64,000 nucleotides of DNA from Protonemura montana (lineage: Eukaryota > Arthropoda > Insecta > Plecoptera > Nemouridae), in the NCBI GenBank assembly GCA_947568835.1, contig OX387604.1, positions 22,907,076-22,971,075 of the forward strand, in the 5' to 3' direction. The notes beneath the pieces were generated by a model. That model was not told where the DNA came from. It worked only from the letters and a program-made list of their open reading frames with translations, and made no database searches. Below, in pieces: positions 53,056 through 64,000 of the stretch. The stretch's first letter is position 1, and every line of letters starts with the position of its first letter. The translations under genes were made by a program, and so were the position numbers.

Positions 53056-56000
53056 ATGAACGAACATTTCCCGCCCATGAAAGCTGAGATGGAGACGCTG
53101 CTACCTTCTTTGGGTGAGCCTTTTGGTTAAGCCTATTCATTTCGCAAATCTGCTACAAACATAGGTTTTATTTCCCTCTCGTGTTGGCTAGTTTCTTTCA
53201 TTTTTAATTACCCGCGTTGCTTTCTAGACCGTCAGTCGATTAATTCAGTGCCTAAAAAGTGAATCGAACGTCAATTTGAAGTAACTCGAACTTCCCTCCC
53301 TTGCCGTGAAGTTTTTCCCCCAAGCAACTTATTTCTGAGAGTGCAAACGTTCTGTTTGTACAGATGCTTTTTTTTAAAGAACACCAATTCGTCACGTCCT
53401 GCCAAACTTTCCGAGTATCATCCCGAGTTTTTTTATCTGTTCCAACAGATTTGATTTCTTATTTCAGTTTTTAACACATGAACTTCGTCTCGCACTCACC
53501 TTTTATCATCGAAAGGAGACATAGCACCTAATAGTCACGATTGGGATCCAATTTTTGGAAACGGTTTTTTAAATTTAGAATTCTCGCCCCATGAATGAAG
53601 ATTCCATTAACCTTCATCACCTGTTGCCTTGCCCTTTCGTACCTTGCCAGTCTCCTCTTCTGTTAGTATCGTTGAGGTAGTCCGAGACCCAGCGTGCATT
53701 TTTGACAAGATATAAGCACATTTCAATTTCTGGGGCTGCCCCAATTGACCACTGGATTTTTACAAAACTTTAAATTGTGATTTCTCCTTTCATATAGCCT
53801 TACAAAATTTAACGATTACATATTTTTTCTTAATATAAACACTAAACACCTCTCAGAAATTGGTGATCTTGGTTCTACTCCTTGGAGATCTGTCATTCTC
53901 GTCAAATTCACTAAAATCCTCTCCAAGTAAGTCTTCTGTCTAAGTAGCTCAATTGGTTGGAGCAACACCCGTGACAGGTGGAGATTGAGATTCCAGTCCC
54001 CGTTTGGTCATCCATTTTTTAGGGGTTATTAGTGTTCTTAATAATAAAATACTTTGCCCATCTCAAGCATTTGCAGATTAAATCAGATTTCACATCTCGT
54101 CAATTGCATCCAAAGTCACTTTGGGAGTCACTCTAGGTTAAATGGATGTGGATAGAATAAAGAGTGATTGTGACCATGCACGGCCTCTTTGGTCATTCAC
54201 CCGTCATTCGTATTGAATGCATTAAAATTCTCTCGAAAAGCTCCTGTCATGTAGCTCAGTTGGATTTTAGAGCAACACCAAAACGAGACGGACTGGGTTC
54301 GAGACCCCGGCTAGGCACCAATTTATGATGGGTTATTTATGTTCCCAACAATAATCTACCCTACCAATTGCAAACAATTGCATTAGATTTGAATTTCACA
54401 ATCAAAATAAAACTGAAGCCATGGTTATTGATTCGAGTGCATCGGTTCGCTGCAGGCCCCGCCGAGATCGAGTCTACTCCAGCACCGAGACTCCAGCGCC
54501 GAGACTCCAACGCCGAGACTTCAACGCCGCGACTCGCCCGCGATTCTCGTAGCTATCGGAATCGGGACACGGTTGCGTAATGTGGCACCTCGGTCGGCCG
54601 GGATGTTCGCGTTCGACGTCAGCTAAGTGGTCTAGGGTTAGCGCTACAAGGCCTCACAAACACACAAACACACAAACACGCACACACAACCAGTTAGGCA
54701 ACAGGTAGCAGTCATCTACAACGATGGGACCATTCGCCGTCTACGAGTTGTCATCTTCTGCATGGCATGGCATGGGGGCATGGCATGACGGTATGGGGTG
54801 GTATGGGGACTCAGCTAAAGGGTGGGAGTGTTAGGTTAGGGCGTCGTGTTGTCTTAATGGTGGGTCGTGGCAGGGGATAAGTAAGGGAAAGCCCACGTAG
54901 ATCCCCTGTCCCATCGCGACGAGTGGGGTAACTGGCCTACGGGTGGGAGTAGGAAACTTAGCTCGGCCTGCTGGTGGGGTTAGGGTAGGTGGAGGATATC
55001 GGGGATCCCGGGGCCCAACAGTTATTAATGGGAGGGTTTTTGGTAGGAGTAGGGCGTCGTGGGAGGCATTGCGTCGGTCGGGAATAGCCCAGTAGTATAC
55101 CGTCCCTCTACGACGAGGAGGGTTTGCTGGCCTCAGGGTGGGTTAGGCCCTCGAGTCAACGAGTCGTCGAGTCTTCGAGCATCCATCAACGCCGTTCTCT
55201 ACTCTAGGTCCCGAGGGTCAATGGCTTGCCTTCCCTCTTGGGTTTTCTCGGGAGGGTTTCGTACCAGGGAGGGTCGTGCTCGAACGTGTCCTGGAGGCAA
55301 GGGGGGATGATTGACGTCAAGCGATCCCCTTGTCTAATCACTCAGACACGATGGAGGGGAACAGGACCATCAGGATGGTCAACAATGGGTTGGTGGGTAG
55401 CTACTTAAGCCGGTATGCAGAAGGTCTGCTCCGGCCAGCGTAGGTTGGGGTAACGTTACGGCTTGGGGTAGTTTTACAGCTAAGTCCGCGCCTTCAAGCT
55501 TCAAGCTTCGAGCACCTATCGTCAGCTACGAGATTCGCCAAAGTTACTTTCCAGCCTTTCAGGTCAGCGATCGCCTCTACGAGCACGCCGGGAGCAGCAG
55601 GAGGAGCCGGAGGGAGATCGGAACGCTCACACGCACACACTCACAGCGCTAATCCTACGACCTTTTTCCTCCGCGTTCATTACGATCTCGCTTCAGTACC
55701 GTGATTAGTCTTGCGTTTATACTGCGGTAATATTGCGTTTTTAATGCGTTTTTAATGCGTTTTTACTGCGTTTATAATGCGATTATAATGCGTTTATATT
55801 GCGTTTATATTGGGTTTATATTGGGTTTATATTGGGTTTATATTGCGTTTATATTGCGTTTATATTGCGTTTATATTGCGTTTATATTGCGTTTATATTG
55901 CGTTCATATTGCGTTTATATTGCGTTTATATTGCGTTTATATTGTGTTTTTACTGCGTTTTTACAGCGTTTATATTGTGTTTATATTGCGTTATATACTG

Positions 56001-58499
56001 CGGTCCTACGTAGAGGGCAAGATTCGAACTGGAAGAAACGTGGAGCAGACGAGAGTATGGAATCAGGAACTAGTATGCTTGTTAAGTGTGTGAATGTGGG
56101 AACTGTTGTTCTTTTAAATGTTTCTGTTTGTATCAATGTTTGTGTTTTTGTACCTGACTGTACTTATTGCATTTGATGTAATTTTTACTTGCATTCTGTT
56201 TCACTTTCTTGTGTTCTTTTAAACCATGTCGCAGGAACCTAATGACGGAGCCTTCATCTTTCAGTGCCGGACAGTGATGTATTCGTAAAATTTTTAGTGG
56301 GAGTACGCAAAAATGACACATTTTTTTGTGTCGGCGGGCGGGGTGGGGGAGACCCAAGGCGAATGCACCGAAAGAGTGGAAAATAGGGGGCTTCGGGCAC
56401 AGCTCCAAGTGAATTTTTATTCTAAGGTTTCTTTTGAAGTCAATCTACGAGTTTACGATGAAATTGGGCTTGGAATGACATGGTCAGAACTGCATTTTTA
56501 ATTACGTAATGATTTTGAGAAAATTAAATTAATGCCGTCCTCTCATGTCTACACCTTCCCACATTGTTGCAGTCTTGAAATTTGGTGGGGATTCGGGAAT
56601 CTGGTAAAAGAAAGTCAATCATTTTAATCGAATACTGGTTTAAATTTTTGTTGAAACTATCCATAGATACGCGCGTACTTTCGCGTTGAGGAGATTACAT
56701 CAGTTTCCACAATGACTCTTTTTCATTGAGCTCTTCTTCATTCGAAGTTGGTGGTGTCTTCAACTTCTCCCAAACCAAATTTTGGTTTTTTAGGAGGAGC
56801 AAGGCCCGAAAGGGAATGCAAATCCACTTGCTTCCTCTTCTGTATCTTGAATTGAACTAACTCGTCCAGTGTGGCTCGTATGTGGCATTTTGGTTATTGT
56901 TTGTATTTTTGTCTTTCCTGCGAATTCTTATTATTTGAAGCGGGCTTGCTTCTGAGAGCTTGCACCACCGTGAGACGCCGCGAAAACGGCTACCGACTTC
57001 CCTAAGTGATAACAGTAATATGGTTCTAACTAACCCCTTTGTTGCAAGTCGCGACGCCGGCATAGTTCCAGCCTACCTACTCTTAGTATGTTCGCATACA
57101 GTGGCATTCTTGGTAGGTTTATTTTCAAGTAAGTGGATTATTAGGTATAAAACCCTTAACTGGGACATTTTCGCCTTGAAAATAAAGAAGTGCAGGATAT
57201 TTAGAATAATCATAATTTAATACTGCTTTCCCGTGCGTTCACCTGCGTTCCCTCAAAAGTTCAAAGTGGGGGTACGGCCAAAAATAAAATTAATAGTGGG
57301 TGGACTGCGTACACCCGCGTGCATTGACCAATACATCACTGGTGCCGGATAATAAAATGCCAGGCATTAACGAAAACATTTTTTGATTTCATTGTTGCAA
57401 ACGTAAAGTTCGGAGTCTGACAGCGGCAGGATTCTAGTCGCAACGTGAACACTGCTACCAACTCGACTGGCCGATTGTAGCATCAACCCCATGGCTACCA
57501 GCTGGATCATCACCACGGCAACATAGATGGAACGGGGTTTAGAAGAGGGTCCTGGTTAGTCTCCCAGTACCTGGCCAGTCACCATGGCAACCAAGGTTAG
57601 ACAAAAAATAAATATTCCAAATTATTTAACAAGTTGAGTCGAGACTCTCGAAACGCTCGTGACTAGATTAACATAATAACCGTCCTGATTGCGTGAACGT
57701 TTCTAAACTCTTTGCATCTCCGCCCGGTGAAATTTGTCCCCCTAACGTTTGTTTTATTTTTGTCCTTTGATTTCCAGTTGACCGGGAGGCTCCAGAATCA
57801 GCGCCCGTAACTCTTCGTCTCCCGAGATTGGAGCCGATCTCCAATCTGCGACATCGAGACAACGCTACTGCAGCGTCGATAGATGTGAGTTGGTACAAGG
57901 CTTTACTCGTTTTACTTTTCCAATGCAAGCCCGTTATCTCTCGCTCTGGCATTGGCTCACTTCTGATCGTTTCTGTCAAAAATATATTATGTTAATCCCC
58001 CAAGAACGAAACATCTGCACAAGCGTTATTCAAGTTAAAGTTAATTACAGTCACGTCCATGAGAAAATAGTTCTGATTGTCAGCTCTGCACTTTGTCACA
58101 CATTTTACACTGTCGATGTAGTAGTCCAACGTTAGCAAAACGTTGCTTACGTATATTATCGTAGATGATAACGCTACGCATAGGTATATAACTTTTAGAT
58201 CTCCACAACGGTGTGGTTCCATTTTGCACCGAATTGCGACCCGATGTTAACACTAGAAAACAGCTAACAAAACTCCCAAGTAAACATAGCTGTCCGGGGC
58301 ATGTGTTAATCTGTGCAAGAGTCGTCATGTACCTGGCAACGAGTCTAATTTAACTTTATTCTGTTGTCTTCAGGTGCACTCCACGAGTCGCTGCTTGAAG
58401 CCGATGCATCTTGGCTTCCTCTCGTTTGAATCGACGAGAACTCCGACAAAAACTCGGCACACGACTCGGAGACCTTGCTTCAAGCCCTGGAAATTGTAG
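53056..58499 (+). CDS. Candidate small three-exon gene of unknown function
   Basis: Exons 53056-53113 (the exon itself starts at 53027 after a TTTTTCAG acceptor), 57778-57884 and 58374-58499. The donors are GTGAGC and GTGAGT, the acceptors have good pyrimidine tracts, and the three phases join (1 then 0) to give about 96 residues starting MNEHFPPMKAEMETLLPSL. The last exon is rich in Thr, Arg and Pro and ends CFKPWKL. I recognise no domain. In the last exon another frame (58376-58549) also looks protein-like but contains a TGA at 58427-58429. A non-coding transcript or an unrelated exon set is possible, so this is a hypothesis rather than a firm gene. Confidence 0.35.
53930..54100 (+). mobile_element. 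tRNA-derived SINE-like repeat, copy a
   Basis: A degraded tRNA-like head (GTAGCTCAATTGG as A box; GAGATTCCAGTCCCC in the B-box position) is followed by TTTGGTCATCCATTTTTT and a body with GGGGTTATTAGTGTTC. Head and body both align with the copy about 305 bp downstream. Confidence 0.65.
54238..54410 (+). mobile_element. tRNA-derived SINE-like repeat, copy b
   Basis: Head GTAGCTCAGTTGG (A box) and GGGTTCGAGACCCC (B box), then GGGTTATTTATGTTCCC and ATTTGAATTTCACAA. These match the corresponding parts of the copy at 53930-54100 in order and orientation, so the two form a tandem pair of one family. Confidence 0.68.
54440..55720. other. GC-rich block with short repeats
   Basis: Sharply richer in G, C and CpG than its surroundings. 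It includes a 15-bp GCCGAGACTCCAAC-type repeat (54460-54545), CACAAA/CACACG repeats (54655-54690) and GCATGG words (54762-54790). Later sequence has TAGGGT/GGGTTAGG-like words and a CTACTTAAGCCGG segment near 55400 of promoter-like appearance. No protein domain was found. It may be a mobile-element fragment (LTR-like) or a CpG island. Confidence 0.4.
55723..55995. repeat. 11-bp GCGTTTATATT array
   Basis: About twenty copies of GCGTTTATATT with TGGGTTTATATT and GCGTTTTTACT variants, grading out at both ends. Three forward frames stay open and read as Tyr/Ile/Leu-rich repeats; these are not considered coding. Confidence 0.92.
56000..57777. other. Gene-free stretch before the second candidate exon
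   Basis: No recognised gene or repeat family. It contains two similar phrases, AGTGGGAGTACGCAAAAA near 56296 and AGTGGGGGTACGGCCAAAAA near 57265, each followed or preceded by a mention of ACATCACTG/ACAGTGATG, hinting at another dispersed repeat. Confidence 0.35.
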
Positions 58500-60740
58500 C
58501 AAGAACGCGCTGTGGGAGTTTTATCAGGTGTCTGAGGAAACATAGGTAACTTTTGTTTGTTAGATAAAATATTTCATTGCTTGCTTTGCGGGGCGTAACG
58601 TCGCGTCAGTTCAGAGGCCGTTTGCGTCTCAAGTTCGGGAATTATTAATATTTCTTAATTAATTTGTGTGACATGAGAGAAGTCAAGAAAAATTTTGGGA
58701 CAAGTCCATTTTCGTTAGGCTTCCTGTCCAAGTTTTGGTCATTGTAGGTTCTTACGTTCTTCACAGTTTAGATTAGTTTGGTAGGTTGGTTAGGTTTTGA
58801 ATGGTATAGAATGGTTGTTTCTTTGTCATTTTGTCCATCGTCGAGGGTCGCCAAAATTAGGTTGATTTGTTGGTCTAGTTTTCATGTCAAATTTTTTTGC
58901 CTTCTCTCATGTTACGTGTTTTCTCTTAGCTTGCCTTACGCCTAGAACATGTAATATTGTGTTAAATAAAATCAACGTAAAATCATAGCAGATAGTCATA
59001 AGGGAGAGTAGGGTTTCCTCAGATACTTTGAGATTCAAGTGACATAATTTACAAGCCATAGGACTTTATCGCTCGCCTGCATAATGTTCCTGTTTGCACC
59101 CGTGGGGCCCGCCCCGACGTTCGTTTTTCATGGTTTTCGCGCGTCTAAGTTAAGCTAATGCTAGGCGATTGATTATATTCTCCACAAATTACAGATTATA
59201 ATCGGCCATGACCACCGACCTCACGGAACAAACGCTTGTAAATATCAAATGAATCACTCTCGCAGTCAGCAAGATTTACGTAAACAAAAACACGTAAATA
59301 GTTATTCAGATATTGTTAAAGCATTTGAATTGTATTTGATGGCGATGTTATTGTCATTCTATATATTGTATTGTGATATAAAAATTGGGTATATAAAATT
59401 TTATAAATATATAAAATTGGTTTGATTGGGATCCCGGGATGAAAAGGAATTTTACGAGTTTGCAGTGCTTGTAAATCTGGAATTCCTGTAACATCCACTC
59501 CTTATTCCCCTTGTATTTACAGAGAAGATTTGAGAGCTAGAGAAACCATATTTTTTTATGACTGGAATTTAGTTACATCGCCTCTGGCTCTAAATTATCT
59601 TTGGCTTGCAAGAGGGTGGTAATCTGAGCTCATTGTACCTCTCATCCCTTTCAAGCAATATGTAGGTTTCTGGAGAGTAAGGAACTAACTCGTCGAATGG
59701 CGTCGCCAAGTGCCAAGGTAATTATTTGTGTACTCAAATGGAAGTTCTTGATAAATGATTAAACGTGCAAATAAACTAATTGCTTTGTCACTTGTTGGCA
59801 TGAATAGCAAGAAAGGAAAGGAAGAAATGAGATAGTTCAATTTATAAATCGGGGATAATTTCACTTGCTGTTGTAGAGGTTTTTGCTGTTTCAGTTAGAA
59901 TCAGAAAATCTGGTTCAAAAAAATGTACTGTATAGTTTTGAATGGTTTATAACTTTTGAATTTTTTTGGGGAGCAGAAAAGGCATGAAGCCTCTTGAAGG
60001 ATATAATTCTATGCCTGCTATGCTCAATCTGAATATGCCGCCAGTTGGGGTTAGTTTATTCCATTCATACCTGAGCACTAAATTCAACAAGTAACATAAA
60101 TGCAAACCGAGATTGGCTTACTTGCGCAGTAAATTCTGAATAGCAAACAGAACTGGTCATGTGTATGATGGTCACCCTTACAATACTTCTAAGCGTAGTG
60201 TTTAGTGTTGCTTAACTGCGGTGATCACAAGAACTGGTGTTTCCAATACGCCACACCGTTCGGTAACATTGAATAGCTTTTGAACTTGCCCCAGTCTCCC
60301 CTACATGAGTTACTAAACCGGCTGTAACTAACAAACAAAAACCTGGCACAACTCGAAAATCTTGTAAAATGACATGAACAACTTTTAAAACCTTAAGGTG
60401 AAAGGAAAATTTGGGCCAGATTTTCTGAAGGGGTAAAACGGCATCCAACACCCAACACCAATGCGATTACTTGGTTTATACACTGCTGTCCCTTACATGC
60501 AACGTACACCACATGCGTGCACACATAATTGCATTGCGACACGGCGTTGTCATTTTCCGTTTGATTCTACTCAAATTCTACTCAAGAATTCTACCATCTC
60601 TTGCGCCAGAACAGCTGTTTTGAATTTACCTTTACATCATGGAGGTAAAATCTAAAATTGGACTTTTTTCTGTTTTAAATTTGATCTTTGATTCGTGGGT
60701 TAAAATGATGCAAACATTAAAAGTAGGTATTTTGGTGCTT
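58500..60740. other. Gene-free stretch between the candidate small gene and the second transporter
   Basis: AT-rich DNA with no recognised gene. Contains the truncated 5S-derived SINE at 60147-60265. An AATAAA-like TTAAATAAAATC near 58962 could end a transcript from the candidate gene. Confidence 0.4.
60147..60265 (-). mobile_element. 5S-rRNA-derived SINE, head-only copy 5
   Basis: Only the 5S-like head and the first part of the body are present. On the minus strand it reads from TACCGAACGGTGTGGCG through GATCACCGCAGTTAAGCAAC to ATGACCAGTTCTG. It shows more substitutions than copies 1 and 3, so it is probably older. Confidence 0.75.
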
Positions 60741-60746
60741 TTTATT
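60741..60746 (-). terminator. Polyadenylation signal of the second sugar transporter
   Basis: AATAAA on the minus strand, about 60 nt beyond the stop codon at 60807-60809. Confidence 0.55.
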
Positions 60747-60806
60747 TTCAAATATCTTGGCAATTAAATGGAAATGCCAGAAACTGAATTTTTCAAGTAA
60801 TAGCCC

Positions 60807-63511
60807 CTAATTAAAATAATCTTCAATTTCTTGGAAGCTTTTACCAAGAGTTTCCGGTAGGAAAATAAATACAAATATTGCTCCTAAGAAAGACATAGCA
60901 CTAAAAAAAAAGAATACTCCATCCACTTGTAGTAAATCTAGTGCAAAAGGAAACGTTTTGACAATAATAAACATAAGTATGTATGCATATGCTATCATAA
61001 AGCCAGTGCATGTGCCACGTACTTTGATTGGAAACAATTCACCGGATAATGTCCAAGGTATCACAAGAAAGCCTATGGCACTGAAGGAAACAAATAAAAG
61101 TGTACATGCCAACGGAACCCAATGTTCATTAGATAAAATATGAGACACACTTTTATGTACTTTTGGTAGTTCTGAAGCTTTGACAACTTCATCAATACTG
61201 GCAGTAGTACTATTAATTATTGGCTGATCTGCTAATAATGTTGAATTTATTATTTGAGGGTGTGGTTGATCATATTCATTTTGGAAACTAACATTGAAGA
61301 AATGTACATTTTCATTTACGTTGAATATGGTTCCGTTATTAACAGTCAAATTCTTTTCAACTGGCACTTGGTACTTGGAGAAGAAAAAATCAGACCCTGT
61401 TATGCCGTGAGAATTCAAATATAATCCAGCTAGTAAAGCGGAAATTGCCATACCTATGCCAGATATCATGCACAGAGGACGTCGACCAATTTTCCTGGAC
61501 ATCAACGATGCAACGATACTCATAATAAATCTTATTACTCCTAGCAGTACCAGTGCAGTGTATTCATCTACACCAGATCCAAATTTTCCACCAATAGTTT
61601 GGAATAAGTTTACAGCATAAAATATAACAACATATGCACCTGATAATTGTTGAAACAGAAATATAAATATAAGAATAATTAGAGGCTTATATACTGTATG
61701 TTTTTTTAAGTTTGATTTCCATTGACTGAATGCTTTAACTTTTTCTGGCGCCTGTGCCTTTTTAGAGTTAGCTACAAGACGTTGCAACTCACTCTGATAA
61801 CACTGAAAAAGAATTAGAACATTATTTATTGATGCAAGGATGTAAACAAAGAAGAACCTATAGTCTGGACCAGATTTGTATGTCAGCAGGGCCCTCTTCT
61901 AGAATGGCATGAGAACCTTTGTTTTACCCTGCTTTCACTATCCACATACTATCCAATTTAGGTCTAAACCAGGGCACAAGACACTTGTTTTCGACCCTTT
62001 TTTAGGGGCCTGCAAAGTTTAAGTGAGTAACTTCAGTGGGTGATGATGTAGTCCAATGTAAAACAAACTAGATTTGAATATTTGTAGATCTGTATTTTTG
62101 AATGTCTAGTTTTTCATACTCACAGATTCGCTCCTGTTCAGCCAACGCAACGCTTTGTCAGCTTTCTCCATGCTTTTCACAGACGCTAGCCAATAAGGGC
62201 TCTCTGGTAACGGCCAAGTTGCCATGTAGCTAAGCAGAGACAAGACTGCAAAAGTCATTGCCATACCCTGGTATCCCATCCAAACACCAAACACACATGT
62301 GAGCAGGATTCCGAGTGAAACAAACACAGAGTTCAGGCAAAGCAGCATCGGGCGGAGATTGGGATGCGACACTTCCGATATGTACAACAGAGCCGCAGTA
62401 GATAATCCTGAAAAATGACAGATTGACAACAAACCAGAACCTCATGTAAAAAATAACATTATGTCCAATGCGTTCTGAATATACCGAAGTATTGGCAAAT
62501 TTTTGTTCTTCATAAACGAAATTCAAATCATACCAGAACCAAACCCAGCTAGAACTCTAGCCATGTAGAGAGCATGCACATTGGCGACAAATGCTACAAC
62601 AATCCATGACAGAATTAAAGGTATGCACGTCAATTTGCAAACTGCCTTCCGACCCATTTTATCCATCAGGGATCCCGACATTATCGATCCGAATGGAGTG
62701 GAAATCGTCACCAAACTTGCTGCAATTTTAAAAAGCAAATGTTTTTCTCTGAACAATCAAACACACACACTTACACAAACACGCAGGGCAATAACTTGCT
62801 GGTAATTGGAGCCAGGATGTTATGGACTTGCCTATCCATGAACCCTGATCAGAAGAAATTTGTATGTTGCTTCTTTCAGCCAAAAGCTGTGGCAGCAAAA
62901 CAGCAGAGTACGACATATTGACACCAGCCTGTATCACGATGCTGGCACCAGCGAGGCACGCTACCACTTGCGGTATTGAATCCAGCCATGTTCGTTTGGT
63001 ATCATCAACAGGATCAATGCACAAAGCTGGCACAACTAGTAAACTGGAGCGATGGAAAAAATGAGATTTATTAGCGGATCGGCAACCACGAGTCAATAAA
63101 GCTCGAGGACTGAGAAAATGCCAGCAGAAAGGCAAAATATGGTAATAGCTCTAACGTAATGGATGCGTGTGCGGGTATATAGTGGGCATGTTCTAACCAG
63201 TTATTAGCCTCATCCACATTTATTACATCTACAGTGGGCGCTTGCAACTTAGGGACCACTTCTACACACTGCTCTTGTACCTCGGCACTTTCTTTCTCCT
63301 GTAAACAAGCAGAATTTAAGCATTTTTAAAAAGCATTAGACTTTTGTTGACTAAATAATGTGTGACATCTTAGTGCATTAAAAGCCTGAACTCAATAAAA
63401 AGTCACATAGTTTTGGCTAAAAAATTTGAATTTAAAGGTGTTCTTGCAAAGATTAAAAGTGGGGAAAATGTGTACTATCTCATTGATAAAGCTCACCTGA
63501 ATACTTAGCAT
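60807..63511 (-). CDS. Facilitated sugar transporter, Tret1-like, with a long glycosylated loop, six exons
   Basis: Exons, high to low: 63511-63497, 63298-63198, 63043-62832, 62719-62534, 62407-62124 and 61802-60807. Phases join, giving about 597 residues. The tiny first exon encodes MLSIQ. SLC2-type motifs: MDKMGRKAVCK (loop 2-3), PESPYWL, QQLSGAYVVIFYA, RKIGRRPL, GELFPIKVRG and PETLGKSFQEIEDYF. Between helices 9 and 10 it has about 85 residues carrying five or six N-glycosylation sequons (NLT, NGT, NVS, NST, NST), where the paralogue at 39215-44420 has a short loop. The donor after 62832 is GC (AG|GCAAGT). The 63198/63043 junction uses a weak CTG|GTTAGA donor and is the least certain. Three introns present in the paralogue are missing. 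Likely a plasma-membrane sugar carrier; the substrate is unknown. Confidence 0.88.
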
Positions 63512-64000
63512 GGCAAATATTTTTCACCAGCTTTCAACCAGATTTTGACTGTTTACCATTTTCAAATCAGTTTCTTTGCCTGTCTGGGTGTCACTGGGAG
63601 AGAATAGTTGATTATCTTGGACTCCAACAAGATTTCATGTGCTCACAAGTCTAAAGTCCATGTTTTAGTCATGCAAATACCAGCCTAATTGATGCTTCAT
63701 AACAAGCTCTAGACAAATACATATTCACACAAATATAGAATCATCACCAAAATATTGCAACATTATATTTAATTCCCACAATTTTTAACAAAATGGTAAA
63801 AAAAACAAAAAGTACAAATAAAAATCCAAAATAAATAATATGATCAATTATTTGTTAGCAAGAAAGCATCTTAAACTTTCTTTTGTTACTATTTAGACAG
63901 AAGTACCAGGTTGGCATAAGACAAGATGTGGTAACAAAGTTAGCTAAGACATCATCCAAAATCAGGAAACATTTAAAATGGACAACCATTAAATTGATAA
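63512..64000. other. Upstream flank of the second sugar transporter
   Basis: AT-rich DNA with no gene recognised. It should contain the 5' UTR and promoter of the transporter that starts at 63511, but no core element stands out. Confidence 0.4.

Noticed and set aside
55755..56176. Tyr/Ile/Leu-rich hydrophobic open frames, possible membrane peptide
   Set aside because: Three frames of the 11-bp array are open at once, as expected from the repeat alone.

Overview
The window is animal nuclear DNA and most likely arthropod. The genes are split by many spliceosomal introns. They include two Tret1-type sugar transporters, a synaptotagmin, a mitochondrial CLPB/Skd3 disaggregase and a DPY-19 C-mannosyltransferase, and one gene has an arthropod-style TATA plus TCAGT initiator. 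Base composition is AT-rich between genes. The species cannot be fixed from the sequence; an insect or another pancrustacean fits best. Gene models were built by hand from splice sites, reading-frame phase and remembered family sequence.

Layout. (1) 1-4.8 kb: no recognised gene; low-complexity tracts, one complete 5S-rRNA-derived SINE with a target-site duplication, and a GC-rich stretch that probably holds the synaptotagmin promoter. (2) 4.8-14 kb, plus strand: eight-exon synaptotagmin (Syt12-like, no membrane anchor seen). Its first intron carries three adjacent minisatellites and a SINE copy. Its fourth intron begins with a tandemly copied exon end and 5' splice site. (3) 14-29.5 kb: gene-free, dominated by a 9.95-kb array of about 433 copies of a 23-bp unit. 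(4) 29.5-34.2 kb, minus: nine-exon CLPB. (5) 35.2-38.3 kb, minus: two tandem paralogues for secreted cysteine-rich proteins (knottin-like head plus follistatin-like repeats). (6) 39.2-44.4 kb, plus: nine-exon Tret1-like sugar transporter. (7) 46.7-50.9 kb, minus: fourteen-exon DPY-19 family C-mannosyltransferase. (8) 51-60.8 kb: SINE copies (5S- and tRNA-derived), a GC-rich block, an 11-bp array, and a phase-consistent three-exon candidate small gene. (9) 60.8-63.5 kb, minus: six-exon second sugar transporter with a long glycosylated loop and a GC-AG intron.

The genes do not form an operon or pathway. The two sugar transporters are related and share intron positions. The two cysteine-rich genes are a local duplication. 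The remainder are unrelated housekeeping or neuronal functions.

Most notable: each unit of the 23-bp array contains a perfect match to the RNA polymerase III A-box consensus and the array shows higher-order copying; the 5' splice site of a synaptotagmin exon is repeated nine times; and the 5S-derived SINE family has five copies here.
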